Assembly (NCBI GenBank): GCA_022843405.1
Contig: JALHNQ010000001.1
Location: 108,297-172,296, forward strand
DNA: 64,000 bases
Reading direction: 5' to 3'
Origin: Methylocystis sp.
Lineage (GTDB): Bacteria; Pseudomonadota; Alphaproteobacteria; Rhizobiales; Beijerinckiaceae
Positions 19,301 through 26,217 of the stretch are shown piece by piece; position 1 is the first letter of the stretch; the number at the start of each line of letters is the position of its first letter. Made by a program: the position numbers and the translations under genes. The notes beneath the pieces were generated by a model. It did not search any database, was not told where the DNA came from, and worked only from the letters and a program-made list of their open reading frames with translations.

Positions 19301-19368
19301 GTCGGCGTCGCCATCGCGAGCGCCAACATCAAAATCATTGCGCAACGCCTGGGAAAAGCACGTCCCAC
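16342..19368 (-). CDS. nfrA: NfrA-like TPR / outer-membrane beta-barrel exopolysaccharide exporter
   Basis: This exported protein of about 1008 residues has a signal peptide, roughly 600 residues of TPR-type helical repeats, and a C-terminal domain of some 250 residues that resembles the NfrA (N4 adsorption protein A) beta-barrel and ends in aromatic VSF. A recurring unit of the form LLAQRGYLRRA-KD--GA-ADF-AAL appears about six times in the helical part. NfrA and BcsC-like proteins carry polysaccharide across the periplasm and outer membrane. The GTG at 19368 is chosen for its GGAGCAGG ribosome site; TTG at 19392 and ATG at 19338 are alternatives. wecB and nfrB lie upstream and divergent. Confidence 0.85.
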   Translation of the reverse strand: MGRAFPRRCAMILMLALAMATPTAVRAGDNDAVREEPPPGAPGYQDLALAFARLAKGDSENALKYAQRARKLAPDYEMPVRLEADILNKLGRTAEALDVINAFVASHKHSMALIAQRGHLRKRLKDDAGAEADLRSARQSGALTRDQSAAIDVALYDLKMSEAFKDLNESRLNEAIEKARAARQLDEKAEAPVRVIAEAYRKKGEAQAAFAELDRYISQHKASARLLAERGYLRRAMKDLKGAAADFQAALAEPDVEPSETQGLRDALAEANKAEQDSIVQAELAGVYQAINKRDYARAAKAARELRAKYPHDEAPLFALMAALSGSHRAEAAVKEADLYIKDNSPSSALLAQRGYSRRAIGDLRGAIADFRAALAQPGLEPAQQKKVKLALTEAQRATEPGGSQAGAQQTPMQQALNSGYDALKLGQLDAAVRAAQEARDLDPKAEEPVLLLLSALLRQGRKAEALAEANRYLSSVPQSPAVLAQRGFMRRQAKDVNGAVADFEQALKYGLPADQQVTVARALEEARYTLVAERAFKAAAARDWANALRYGRAAEAFPDANEAVFRVTIAALAGLGRQEEALKKSNALIARGKASGEAYAQRGFLRKGLGDSDGAYGDFVKALARGDLPAAQKVAVEHELAAARALAYEKTGDVTRARDELVDFVRSHPDYADGWSTLGQFHARQKEYPWALSAFESSLAIERRGEVLLNAGYASVYVDRSKESQFFREAIDRWSSDPSLRARPARDREVVRTQIVEADSSVRTNLVFNGMADRPKRWGGHQLQPSFETTLRFDGRHLPSFYGLESFVGGFWSQDRTRFTEAYSRFGLRLRPIDGVNFSVSAEWQHHFTKKNVPYNQLVLSWGYGYGGFAYSSAGSAGAAGALEPAMLNYPHESASQPLVSFATYGTYRVGELRYLQNAVGLLGYSYWDANSRTVLGAAAMGMGAYDSADLRRFAFGVGPAIVARAWLGGDYYRAYDGILSVQIGYLFPFGESRRQGGLNATIGVSF

Positions 19369-19680
19369 AATCCTGCTCCATCTGCGTTGCAAAGAGCCAA
19401 ACTTCGGATATCCGAGTCGAACGCGAGGTCACGCGAATCAGGGAGGAACACACTGTTTTTTACTCGGACTTGGTTGCAAAGCAAAATCTTGCAGAAGGCG
19501 TCCAGAAATGCGACGGCGCAATCTCGTTTTGGATCGTCCGGCGTTCGACTGCTTCCTGACAGAAACGCAGCCCTATGCTGCTGACAGCAAAAAACAAGCG
19601 AACATCAATACTTATGCGCTGCAACTCCTGTGGCGTTCAAATCGAAGAACCTGGCATGCTAAGTGCAAGAGAGAAACGAA
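19369..19680. other. Divergent spacer upstream of nfrA and of the wecB/nfrB side
   Basis: About 310 bases between the nfrA start and the small membrane protein. It presumably carries both promoters of the exopolysaccharide locus. I see no clear operator and no further gene; overlapping frames in this stretch lack ribosome sites. Confidence 0.4.
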
Positions 19681-19836
19681 ATGCAACTTATGGCGCTAAT
19701 CCTCCTATTGTTTACAGGTATTTCTATCACTGGCTTTATTGGAGCGCTCTTTTTCGGCGCGGCGGGGGCCGCGGCACTGATGGTGCTGGGCTTATCTATC
19801 TCCTTTATGGGAATTGCTTTCTTTATCGGGCGCTGA
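19681..19836 (+). CDS. 51-residue hydrophobic membrane protein in the nfr locus
   Basis: The frame starts ATG CAA CTT ATG GCG and ends TGA at 19834-19836. Nearly the whole product is hydrophobic: two transmembrane stretches (about residues 3-22 and 25-47) with small-residue motifs GAAGAAA and a final FFIGR. A purine-rich AGAGAGAAA ribosome site precedes it. It lies between nfrA and wecB, reading toward wecB with a 91-base gap. No family is recognised. Its position suggests a small subunit of the glycan synthesis or export complex, but that is inference. Confidence 0.6.
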   Translation: MQLMALILLLFTGISITGFIGALFFGAAGAAALMVLGLSISFMGIAFFIGR

Positions 19837-19927
19837 ACATGTCGAATTATTCATTCGACAGCTCGCGCCCATCCAATTATGCAATCCGCTAAACTGGAAG
19901 CGACGAGCTGAGTAGGGATGAACGAAG

Positions 19928-21094
19928 TTGACGAGCCTCAAGAGAAGCGAACTCCACCTAAGTCAGTCGAAACTTTGTTGTTTATGCATCGTCGGGACAC
20001 GACCCGAAGCCATCAAGATGGGGCCCGTCATCGCCGAACTTAGTCGTTCGGACTGGGCCTATCCCTATGTGGTGACGACGGGCCAACATGCCGATGTCGT
20101 CGAAGGCGCTTTGCAAGGTTTTGGAGTCGTCCCGTCACGCCGGCTGAACCTCGAACGCCGAAACGGCTCTTTGAATGAGCTTTTCGGCAAGGTGATCGCC
20201 GAAATGGATCGCGTGATCGACGAGATTCAACCCGCCTGCGTTATCGCCCAGGGCGACACGACGTCGGTCGCCGTGGTGTCGCTCGCCGCCTTTCACAAGA
20301 ATGTGCCCTTCATGCACATAGAGGCGGGGCTCCGGACGGGAAAACTCAACGATCCCTATCCGGAAGAACTCAACCGGCGAATCGCCGGCTTGGCCGCCGC
20401 CATGCATTTCGCCCCCACCGGGGCGTCGCTCAATAATCTTTTGCGCGAAGGCGTCAATCACGGCGACTGTCTCGTCACGGGCAATACGGGGATCGACGCC
20501 TTGCTGCAGACCGCGGCGCATCATCTGCCTACGCCGGAGGGCTTTCCCAATTTGCCGCGTGTAGTGCTTGCAACGGCGCACAGGCGGGAAAGCTTCGGAG
20601 AGCCGATCGAGAGCGCGCTACAGGGCATAAGAGCGGCCGCCGACCAGCACGACGACGTCGGGGTGTTTTTTCTCATGCATCCCAATCCGCGGGCGCATGA
20701 GCCGGCGCGCCGAATCCTTGGCGACCACCCGAGAATCGTCGTCGCAGATGCTTTAGGCTACGCTGACATGGTGGCGGCGCTGAAGAGATGCTGGATTGTC
20801 GTGACGGACAGCGGCGGTCTCCAGGAGGAAGCGCCAGCGCTCGGAAAACCCGTCCTTGTGCTGAGGAACACGACGGAACGGCCGGAGGCGGTTCGCGCCG
20901 GAGCGGTTCGCGTGGTCGGCACGAATTCGACCGCGGTGGCGAATGCGATCTCGCAACTACACGACGATCCCGAGCTCTATGCGCGCATGTCGGTCCCGGT
21001 TTTCCCGTACGGGGACGGCCAGGCGGCGAAGCGGATCGTCGCCGCGATGCGTGGGCGCTTAGAGCGCCCAGTTTCGGCATTGTCGGCCGCCTAG
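19928..21094 (+). CDS. wecB: UDP-N-acetylglucosamine 2-epimerase (non-hydrolysing)
   Basis: The 388-residue enzyme interconverts UDP-GlcNAc and UDP-ManNAc. Family motifs are present: GTRPEAIKMGPVI near residue 23, HIEAGLRTGKL, PYPEELNRR, and the C-terminal DSGGLQEEAPALGKPVLVLR with TERPEAV. The start must be the TTG at 19928, because no ATG lies before the catalytic GTRPE; a TAGGGA-like ribosome site precedes it. In E. coli WecB supplies the sugar for the NfrA/NfrB glycan, and here it sits between nfrA and nfrB. Confidence 0.92.
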   Translation: MTSLKRSELHLSQSKLCCLCIVGTRPEAIKMGPVIAELSRSDWAYPYVVTTGQHADVVEGALQGFGVVPSRRLNLERRNGSLNELFGKVIAEMDRVIDEIQPACVIAQGDTTSVAVVSLAAFHKNVPFMHIEAGLRTGKLNDPYPEELNRRIAGLAAAMHFAPTGASLNNLLREGVNHGDCLVTGNTGIDALLQTAAHHLPTPEGFPNLPRVVLATAHRRESFGEPIESALQGIRAAADQHDDVGVFFLMHPNPRAHEPARRILGDHPRIVVADALGYADMVAALKRCWIVVTDSGGLQEEAPALGKPVLVLRNTTERPEAVRAGAVRVVGTNSTAVANAISQLHDDPELYARMSVPVFPYGDGQAAKRIVAAMRGRLERPVSALSAA

Positions 21095-21190
21095 GCCGCT
21101 GTCGCGCTGCGCCTTGCCGGCTTGAGCGGCAAGGCGCACAAGAACGTCCATCGCGCTCAATCGCAGGGTTGAAGAGCCCAAGGACGACTG

Positions 21191-22651
21191 ATGCTTGACC
21201 TGACCGACGCCACCGTCGCCTATATCGACGCGCTGGTGGGACTTTTCATTGTTTTTGGCGTCGCCATTATTCTTTACAGCCTCGACGATGTCTTCGTTGA
21301 CGTTGTCTACTGGCTTATGAGAATTTCAGGAAGAGTCCGCGCCGACAAGTCGGAGCTTTTAGAACAAACGCTACTTGAACGACCGCAACGTCCTCTCGCG
21401 GTCATGGTGCCGGCCTGGCGCGAAGAGGCCGTCATCTACGAAATGCTGAAAACAAACTCGGTCTATTCCGCGACCACGGTCTTTTTCGTTGGCGCCTATC
21501 CAAATGATGCGGCGACTCAACAGGAAGTGCTCAGGGCGGCGGCAGAGCGTCCAGGGAATATTCGTCTCGTCGTCGGCCCCCATAATGGGCCGACCACGAA
21601 AGCCGACTGTCTCAATGCGATCATCGCGAAGATCGGCGAATATGAGAAAGCCTCAAACATCGAGTTTGAGGGATTTGTGCTTCACGACAGCGAGGATGTG
21701 ATTCATCCGCTGGAATTTCCATTGTTCAGCGCGCTGCTCTCCGAATTCGATTTCATCCAGATCCCCGTATACTCCTTTCGCCGCTCGCTCCTGCAGATGA
21801 CGGCGGGCACCTACATGGATGAATTCGCGGAGTTTCATAACAAGGATCTTTTTGTCCGGCAGCGTCTTACCGGCGTTGTTCCGTGCGCCGGCGTGGCGGC
21901 GTGCTTCAGCAGGAGAGCGATCGAAACTTTGAAATCCTGGCGCCGAGGCGATGTGTTCGATCCGGTCGCGCTGACCGAGGACTATGACGTCGCTTTTGCG
22001 ATGAAGGACCTCGGCCTGAAGTCCGCATTCGTTCTCAACAAGGCGCTATATACCCTGGACATTCCCTGGGGGACTGGTGAATTGCAGCGGGTTTCAACGC
22101 CGCTCGCGATCGCCACTCGAGAAAATTTCCCGAGCGATTACCTGGCCGCCTACCGCCAGCGCGCCCGCTGGCTTCTGGGAATCGGCTTTCAGGGCGCGTC
22201 AAAGCTCGGCTGGGGAAGCACGCTTTATGAGCGAATCTTCTTTCTGCGCGACCGCAAGGGCATCCTGTCCGGGATCATCGCCGTCGTCGCCTATTTTCTG
22301 GCCTTCAACGCTATTGCGATCCTAATTCTTGGAACGTTCAGCGAAGAATGGCGCATTGCCGGCTATGCAATGCTCGACCCGACCCTGCGGCTGGTGTTCT
22401 TCGTCAACATCGTCTTGCTCATCAACCGGCTCGTCCAGCGGACGATCTTTACGACGTCGATCTATGGACTCGGTCAGGGGTTGATGTCGGCGCCGAGAAT
22501 CGTTTTCTCAAACTTCATCAATTTCTCCGCCGCGCTGCGCGCCCTCTACATTTATTTCTGGCGACATAAGGTGCATAAAGAACCGTTAAGTTGGGACAAG
22601 ACAAGTCACACCATTCCCGCTCAAAATATTGTAGCGAGTGAACCTAAATAA
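21191..22651 (+). CDS. nfrB: NfrB-like inner-membrane family 2 glycosyltransferase (short form)
   Basis: The 486-residue protein has an N-terminal membrane helix (about 14-36), a cytoplasmic GT2 domain and two or three C-terminal helices. GT2 residues are visible: acidic HDSEDVIHP (DxD-like), TEDYDVAFAM (catalytic TED) and QRARWLLG (Q-R-x-R-W). The order and sequence match NfrB, the synthase of the N4 glycan receptor polysaccharide. E. coli NfrB is longer (about 745 residues) and carries an additional c-di-GMP-binding MshEN region, which is absent here. It follows wecB with a 96-base gap. Confidence 0.88.
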   Translation: MLDLTDATVAYIDALVGLFIVFGVAIILYSLDDVFVDVVYWLMRISGRVRADKSELLEQTLLERPQRPLAVMVPAWREEAVIYEMLKTNSVYSATTVFFVGAYPNDAATQQEVLRAAAERPGNIRLVVGPHNGPTTKADCLNAIIAKIGEYEKASNIEFEGFVLHDSEDVIHPLEFPLFSALLSEFDFIQIPVYSFRRSLLQMTAGTYMDEFAEFHNKDLFVRQRLTGVVPCAGVAACFSRRAIETLKSWRRGDVFDPVALTEDYDVAFAMKDLGLKSAFVLNKALYTLDIPWGTGELQRVSTPLAIATRENFPSDYLAAYRQRARWLLGIGFQGASKLGWGSTLYERIFFLRDRKGILSGIIAVVAYFLAFNAIAILILGTFSEEWRIAGYAMLDPTLRLVFFVNIVLLINRLVQRTIFTTSIYGLGQGLMSAPRIVFSNFINFSAALRALYIYFWRHKVHKEPLSWDKTSHTIPAQNIVASEPK

Positions 22652-23108
22652 AGCATCCGGAGCTTAACCCTCCGGCGGCAGGGACCGATAAGCGCTCCCT
22701 CGCGAATGCGCCGTCGCTTGGGCGCGCCTGCCGGGACCATCTGGGCGAGACATTGCGCCAGCTGGCTTCAGCTTTCGTCGTTTCGCCACGAGGAAGCGCC
22801 GCTCGCCTCCGCTTGCGCCGCATGTCTTGAATAACCACTCAGCAAAAGCGGATGTTAGAAGCAATCCGACTGCTGGGGCTTGCGTGGTTGGGCAATTGGC
22901 CAACGTCGTGGCGTTTATTTCGCGACGCATGCGTCACAGCTTGTATTTTCGCCCACACAGGCTAAATATTGCATATCGAGTTTTCGGCCGAACGATCTTG
23001 CCTTTCGCTGCCTTGGCGCGTCGGCTCCTGACTTCCTCTCCAGAACTTCGATCCTCGAGCGCTGCGCAGTTCGCGCGGCGCAGAACCTTGTTCTTGAAAG
23101 GACATGTC
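22652..23108. other. Long intergenic region including the cold-shock gene leader
   Basis: 457 bases between nfrB and the cold-shock gene. CCGGAG (22657-22662) and CTCCGG (22670-22675) form a 6-base hairpin just after the nfrB stop without a T-tract, a weak terminator candidate. The stretch from about 22950 to 23108 probably holds the promoter and the long untranslated leader typical of cspA-type mRNAs. A minus-strand frame here has no support. Confidence 0.4.
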
Positions 23109-23321
23109 ATGCAAAGCGGTACCGTAAAATGGTTCAACGCCCAAAAAGGCTTTGGCTTCATCCAGCCGGAGAACGGCGGCCCGGACGTATTCGTTCACAT
23201 CAGCGCGGTTGAACGCGCGGGGCTGGCTGGGCTCGCGGAAGGCCAAAAGCTGACCTACGAGATCGCCATCGACAGGCGTAGCGGCAAGTCGTCGGCGGAC
23301 CAGTTGCAGGTCGCAGCCTAA
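23109..23321 (+). CDS. cspA: Cold-shock domain protein
   Basis: The 70-residue single cold-shock domain binds RNA and single-stranded DNA through [14 protein letters not shown] (RNP1-like) and [12 protein letters not shown] (RNP2-like). The true start is the ATG at 23109 with a GAAAGGAC ribosome site; the long upstream extension of the frame has no homology. It is closed by a strong intrinsic terminator. The C-terminus ([11 protein letters not shown]) resembles alphaproteobacterial CspA proteins. Whether it is cold-induced cannot be told. Confidence 0.95.
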   Translation: MQSGTVKWFNAQKGFGFIQPENGGPDVFVHISAVERAGLAGLAEGQKLTYEIAIDRRSGKSSADQLQVAA

Positions 23322-23330
23322 CCATCGTTT

Positions 23331-23370
23331 TCGCCCCTGGCGGTCCATCCGCCAGGGGCGAAACATTTTT
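23331..23370 (+). terminator. Strong intrinsic terminator after the cold-shock gene
   Basis: A perfect 13-base stem, TCGCCCCTGGCGG (23331-23343) with its complement at 23349-23361, encloses a 5-base loop and is followed by AACATTTTT. It lies 10 bases after the cspA stop. Confidence 0.95.
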
Positions 23371-23453
23371 GCCTTGCGGAAGCGCTTTGAGCATCAGCGC
23401 AAGGACATGCAGCCGGGCGGTAGCGCGAAGCCCAGAATTTTTAGGGGCGAATC

Positions 23454-23606
23454 ATGGCCAAAGGCCAACGGCGCAGCAATCGCGAAGCGAAAAAGCCCAA
23501 AAAAGACAAAGCTCCTGACGCGGGTTCACCCACCGACAAGAGTTCATCTTGGCTGACCGTCGAAAAGCTACAGTCCCGAGAAGCCGAAGCGAAGCGGCGG
23601 CGGTGA
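23454..23606 (+). CDS. Small basic conserved protein (50 residues)
   Basis: The frame begins MAKGQRRSNREAKKPKKDKA and ends with an Arg-rich tail before TGA at 23604-23606. Fifty residues, strongly basic, Lys/Arg-rich and probably disordered. Short proteins starting MAKGQ-R-N-EA-KPKK are, from memory, widespread in Rhizobiales, usually uncharacterised. A GGGGCGA ribosome site precedes the ATG. It opens a run of five tiny plus-strand genes after the cold-shock gene. The role is unknown; nucleic-acid binding is plausible from charge only. Confidence 0.7.
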   Translation: MAKGQRRSNREAKKPKKDKAPDAGSPTDKSSSWLTVEKLQSREAEAKRRR

Positions 23607-23669
23607 CGAGAGCGCGGCAGGCGTTCGAGCGCTCGGCGCTCATCAGCGCCGAATCGAGGAACGCGTCCA

Positions 23670-23936
23670 ATGACGAATGACAATGAAACGGCCCGGCGCT
23701 TTCGGCGTCCGGCGCCACGGCTTACAGCGCTGCCATCGCATAAATTTCCCATCGGCGTCCGCGTGGTCCAAAAGTCTGGCGCGCCGACCGATGCTGATTC
23801 GTTTCACGTCACGCGTCATCTCCCCGACGCCGGCGCGGGGCTCCAGTATCGGATGAAGAGAGATCGCGACGGGCAGGAAAGAGTCGTCGTGGAATCCGCT
23901 CTCGAACTCGTCACGGGGGACGATTTGATCCAATAG
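23670..23936 (+). CDS. Conserved hypothetical protein (88 residues)
   Basis: A small soluble protein with an Arg-rich N-terminus and a compact core: KFPIGVRVVQKSG near residue 25, FHVTRHLPDAGAGLQYRMKRDRDG (about 45-68), then ERVVVESALELV. The pattern FPIG-RV and TRHLPD-G-GLQYR-K-DRDG-ERVV recurs in Rhizobiales hypothetical proteins as I remember them. It looks like a small beta-barrel fold. A GAGGAACG ribosome site precedes the ATG. No function is known. It is followed 15 bases later by another small gene, probably in the same transcript. Confidence 0.75.
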   Translation: MTNDNETARRFRRPAPRLTALPSHKFPIGVRVVQKSGAPTDADSFHVTRHLPDAGAGLQYRMKRDRDGQERVVVESALELVTGDDLIQ

Positions 23937-23951
23937 CTCTGGAGGCGGAAG

Positions 23952-24221
23952 ATGGACGCGAAGCACTATCGAAACGAAGCCGTCCTCTTTTTCTGCAAGT
24001 CGACAAACTCGAAATACAATTCTCTTATTTTCAGACGCTTCACGCGGGCCTCGGAAGCCATTCGCTACGCGGTGGAAGAACTTACGCCGAAAGCGCTGGC
24101 GAGTTGTTCCCTAGAAGTGGATGAGCAGCATTTTTTCGGGCGCGAGATTCGTCCTCTTTACGACAGCGCCGATTACCCTTTGCGCCGCAGGCCGATAAAA
24201 GAGCGCGCCCATCGGGCGTGA
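23952..24221 (+). CDS. Conserved hypothetical protein (89 residues)
   Basis: A soluble 89-residue protein with no signal peptide. The N-terminal half forms strand-helix (EAVLFFCKSTNSKYNSLIFRRF, then RASEAIRYAVEEL), with the C-terminal half ending in a charged Arg-rich tail. The string SEAIRYAVEEL followed by LEVDEQHF recalls small uncharacterised proteins of Methylobacterium and Methylocystis relatives; I cannot name a family. A GGAGGCGG ribosome site precedes the ATG. It is probably co-transcribed with the preceding 88-residue gene. Confidence 0.7.
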   Translation: MDAKHYRNEAVLFFCKSTNSKYNSLIFRRFTRASEAIRYAVEELTPKALASCSLEVDEQHFFGREIRPLYDSADYPLRRRPIKERAHRA

Positions 24222-24373
24222 CAGCTGCGCAATGCGCGACGCCTCCTCGCGGCCAAGTTAGCGCAATCGTGAACTATTTGCAGTCATCGCGCACGCCAAT
24301 TTAGCGCGCCGCGTCCTATCTGCTCTTGCAAGCGACATCGGGCGACGTCCTGAGCGCAAGGGAGGATCGGACA

Positions 24374-24580
24374 ATGGCCAAGACGCGGAAATTCGCCAAG
24401 ACATACGCCAGCGCTTCTGACGACGTCCGCGCGACGACCCCAATCGCCTTCGCCGGAATCGGCGCGGCGCTCGCCGCGGGCTTAGGCGTCGCCGCAGCGG
24501 GACTTTCCGCCGGGTTCATATATGCCGTCTTTGGCGCAATCGGCGGGGCGATCCTTGGCGTGTGGCTGGACCGCCGCTGA
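24374..24580 (+). CDS. Small Gly/Ala-rich membrane protein (68 residues)
   Basis: The product starts MAKTRKFAKTY, has a polar N-terminus of about 22 residues and then two closely spaced hydrophobic stretches (about 23-43 and 46-63) rich in Gly and Ala, ending LGVWLDRR. This resembles small glycine-zipper membrane proteins. A GGGAGGAT ribosome site precedes the ATG. The gene continues the run of small genes after cspA. The function is unknown; glycine-zipper proteins are often envelope-stress related, which is only an analogy. Confidence 0.65.
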   Translation: MAKTRKFAKTYASASDDVRATTPIAFAGIGAALAAGLGVAAAGLSAGFIYAVFGAIGGAILGVWLDRR

Positions 24581-24719
24581 GACAGGTTCTCGCTCGTGTG
24601 CCAAGCGGCGAGGCGCTCTCGCGGGGCGCATTGACGCAAAACCGCGACGCGTGCGGCGGCGCACATTCGCTCAGGCTTCCAATGGATAATGTCCGGTCAA
24701 CAACTGACAGGAGGACGTT

Positions 24720-24854
24720 ATGTCGAAATTCAACAGCAAGCTCATCGGAGCGATCATCGGCTCGGTTATCTTCTTCGGCGTAGGCATTGGGCTCGCGCAT
24801 GCGCATACCGCGCCCCAGCAGACCGGAGCTGTCGTCTATGTCGACGAACCCTGA
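24720..24854 (+). CDS. Small exported or single-pass protein (44 residues)
   Basis: The frame reads MSKFNSKLIGAIIGSVIFF with a hydrophobic segment at about residues 8-26 ending in AHA, followed by a short tail HTAPQQTGAVVYVDEP. It may be a signal peptide with a tiny mature peptide beginning with His, or a membrane-anchored microprotein. A strong AGGAGG ribosome site lies 6 bases before the ATG, which is the main evidence that it is real. It faces the doxX gene of the bufferin operon, with a hairpin in between. Confidence 0.6.
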   Translation: MSKFNSKLIGAIIGSVIFFGVGIGLAHAHTAPQQTGAVVYVDEP

Positions 24855-24870
24855 GGTCTCGATCGCCGGC

Positions 24871-24889
24871 GGCAGGCGGCTTGCCTGCC
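24871..24889. terminator. Hairpin between convergent small gene and doxX
   Basis: GGCAGGC (24871-24877) and GCCTGCC (24883-24889) form a 7-base stem with loop GGCTT, followed on the plus strand by CGTTTCGC. It lies between convergent genes and may terminate both. Confidence 0.55.
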
Positions 24890-24908
24890 CGTTTCGCGGG
24901 GTCAGCCT

Positions 24909-25403
24909 TCATGCCGACCGGCGCCGAAACAACAGATGATCCAGGGAGATCGCACCGGGCCCGCGGGCGATCAGGACGATGAGAATCGCCGACCAATAGG
25001 CATGGACCGTCCACCATGCGTCGGGATAGACGAAAATCTGGATGACCATCGTCATCATCAGAAGACCGAATGCGGACAAGCGGGTCAGCAGCCCGATGAC
25101 AAGCAGCAGCGGCAAAATGAATTCGACGGCGGTCGCCGCATAGGCGGCGAGTGTAGGCGAAATCAACGGCAGTTTATATTCATCGGCAAACAAGGCGAAG
25201 GTCGCGTCGCGGATCGCCGTTGGGATTTGGAACGACAGATCCAGGCCGAAAATCTCGCCGCCGACAGTCGGTCCCTCGATCTTGGTTTGGCCGGAGAGAA
25301 AGAAGGGATGCGCGGCGATGATCCGCAGAAAAAGCGCGATCAGAGAATAGGGGATCGCATCCAACCACCGCGCAATCGTTCGAACGATCTCCATCAGCCT
25401 CAA
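24909..25403 (-). CDS. DoxX-family membrane protein of the bufferin operon
   Basis: The 164-residue protein has about four transmembrane helices and the DoxX pattern: HPFFLSGQTKIEG near residue 30, a loop, then EFILPLLLVIGLLTRLSAFGLL-like helices and a WSAILIVLIARGPGAISLDHLL end. DoxX proteins recur as the last gene of bufferin operons (bufA-bufB-bufC-doxX), where the role is not settled; redox or quinone functions have been proposed for the wider family. It follows bufC by 40 bases on the same strand. Confidence 0.88.
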   Translation of the reverse strand: MRLMEIVRTIARWLDAIPYSLIALFLRIIAAHPFFLSGQTKIEGPTVGGEIFGLDLSFQIPTAIRDATFALFADEYKLPLISPTLAAYAATAVEFILPLLLVIGLLTRLSAFGLLMMTMVIQIFVYPDAWWTVHAYWSAILIVLIARGPGAISLDHLLFRRRSA

Positions 25404-25443
25404 GCTCCATTTTGATCGGGCCGCGCCACGGCAAGCTTGTCGT

Positions 25444-26217
25444 TCAGCGCGAGACGCGTATGGCGGTAAAAGCCTCCGCCAACAAAAGCTCCTGCAAGCA
25501 GCCCCTCAGGTCGAAATCCGCCGCCACGCCGCTCGCCGCCGCCACGGCCTGTGTGAATGTTCTCCCGTCCTCGAGCGCATGCACGAAGGCCGATCCGCCG
25601 GTGGGAAGCGCCGCGACGCTAACGGCAAGTTGAGGCCGAACGACCAGCGCCTCTTCGCCGTGATCCAATTCCAGCGGCGCCAAACCTTCATCCGACATAT
25701 GCCGTCGCCAGATCGAAACGATCGGATATTTCGAGCTGATGACATGGGTCGAGGGATGCAAGGCCGCCGTTGCGTCCGCCAATTGATCGGGAGGAATGGC
25801 GCGAATGACATCTATTGGCGCCGGCGCGGCGTCTTCGGCGTGGTAGGCTTGGCCGATGGCATATTCGAGCCGCGCGACATCCGGCAGATAGGGAAGCTCG
25901 CGCGCCGGCTCGAAGCTAGCGACGAATGTCGCAAATCCGTCCCCATATTCAAAAAGCATCGGCGTGCGCGGAAGGAATTCACGCATGTAGCAATGCGCCA
26001 TGGCGCGGAAAAACTCATCGCCGACCAGCTGCCGGCAGACCGGAAAGCGCTCGGCCAGCGCATCGATCAGTCCGACACATACATTGTTGCGATAGACCGC
26101 GAAGCGTCGCTCCGGCGCAAAGCCGTGACGCGCTTCAAGGCCGTCCGGCGCCGGCAAGTCGGGATCGAGCAACGCGCGGACGAACGCGCCCTGATCGAAT
26201 TCAGCCGACAACGTCAT
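25444..26217 (-). CDS. bufC: BufC, DUF2063 partner of the MNIO enzyme
   Basis: The 257-residue protein fits the DUF2063 family: RFAVYRNNVCVGLIDALAERFPVCRQLVG near residues 38-65 forms the helical DNA-binding-like domain that typifies the family, followed by a second domain containing ARLEYAIGQAYHAEDA. In bufferin and related RiPP pathways this partner binds the precursor leader and presents it to the MNIO enzyme. It overlaps bufB by four bases (ATGA), supporting a shared complex. Confidence 0.88.
   Translation of the reverse strand: MTLSAEFDQGAFVRALLDPDLPAPDGLEARHGFAPERRFAVYRNNVCVGLIDALAERFPVCRQLVGDEFFRAMAHCYMREFLPRTPMLFEYGDGFATFVASFEPARELPYLPDVARLEYAIGQAYHAEDAAPAPIDVIRAIPPDQLADATAALHPSTHVISSKYPIVSIWRRHMSDEGLAPLELDHGEEALVVRPQLAVSVAALPTGGSAFVHALEDGRTFTQAVAAASGVAADFDLRGCLQELLLAEAFTAIRVSR

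Noticed and set aside
16342..19368. CRISPR-like regular repeats in the long repetitive region
   Set aside because: The periodicity is at protein level (TPR-type repeats in nfrA); the DNA copies diverge and have no constant spacer length. No CRISPR array was seen anywhere in the window.
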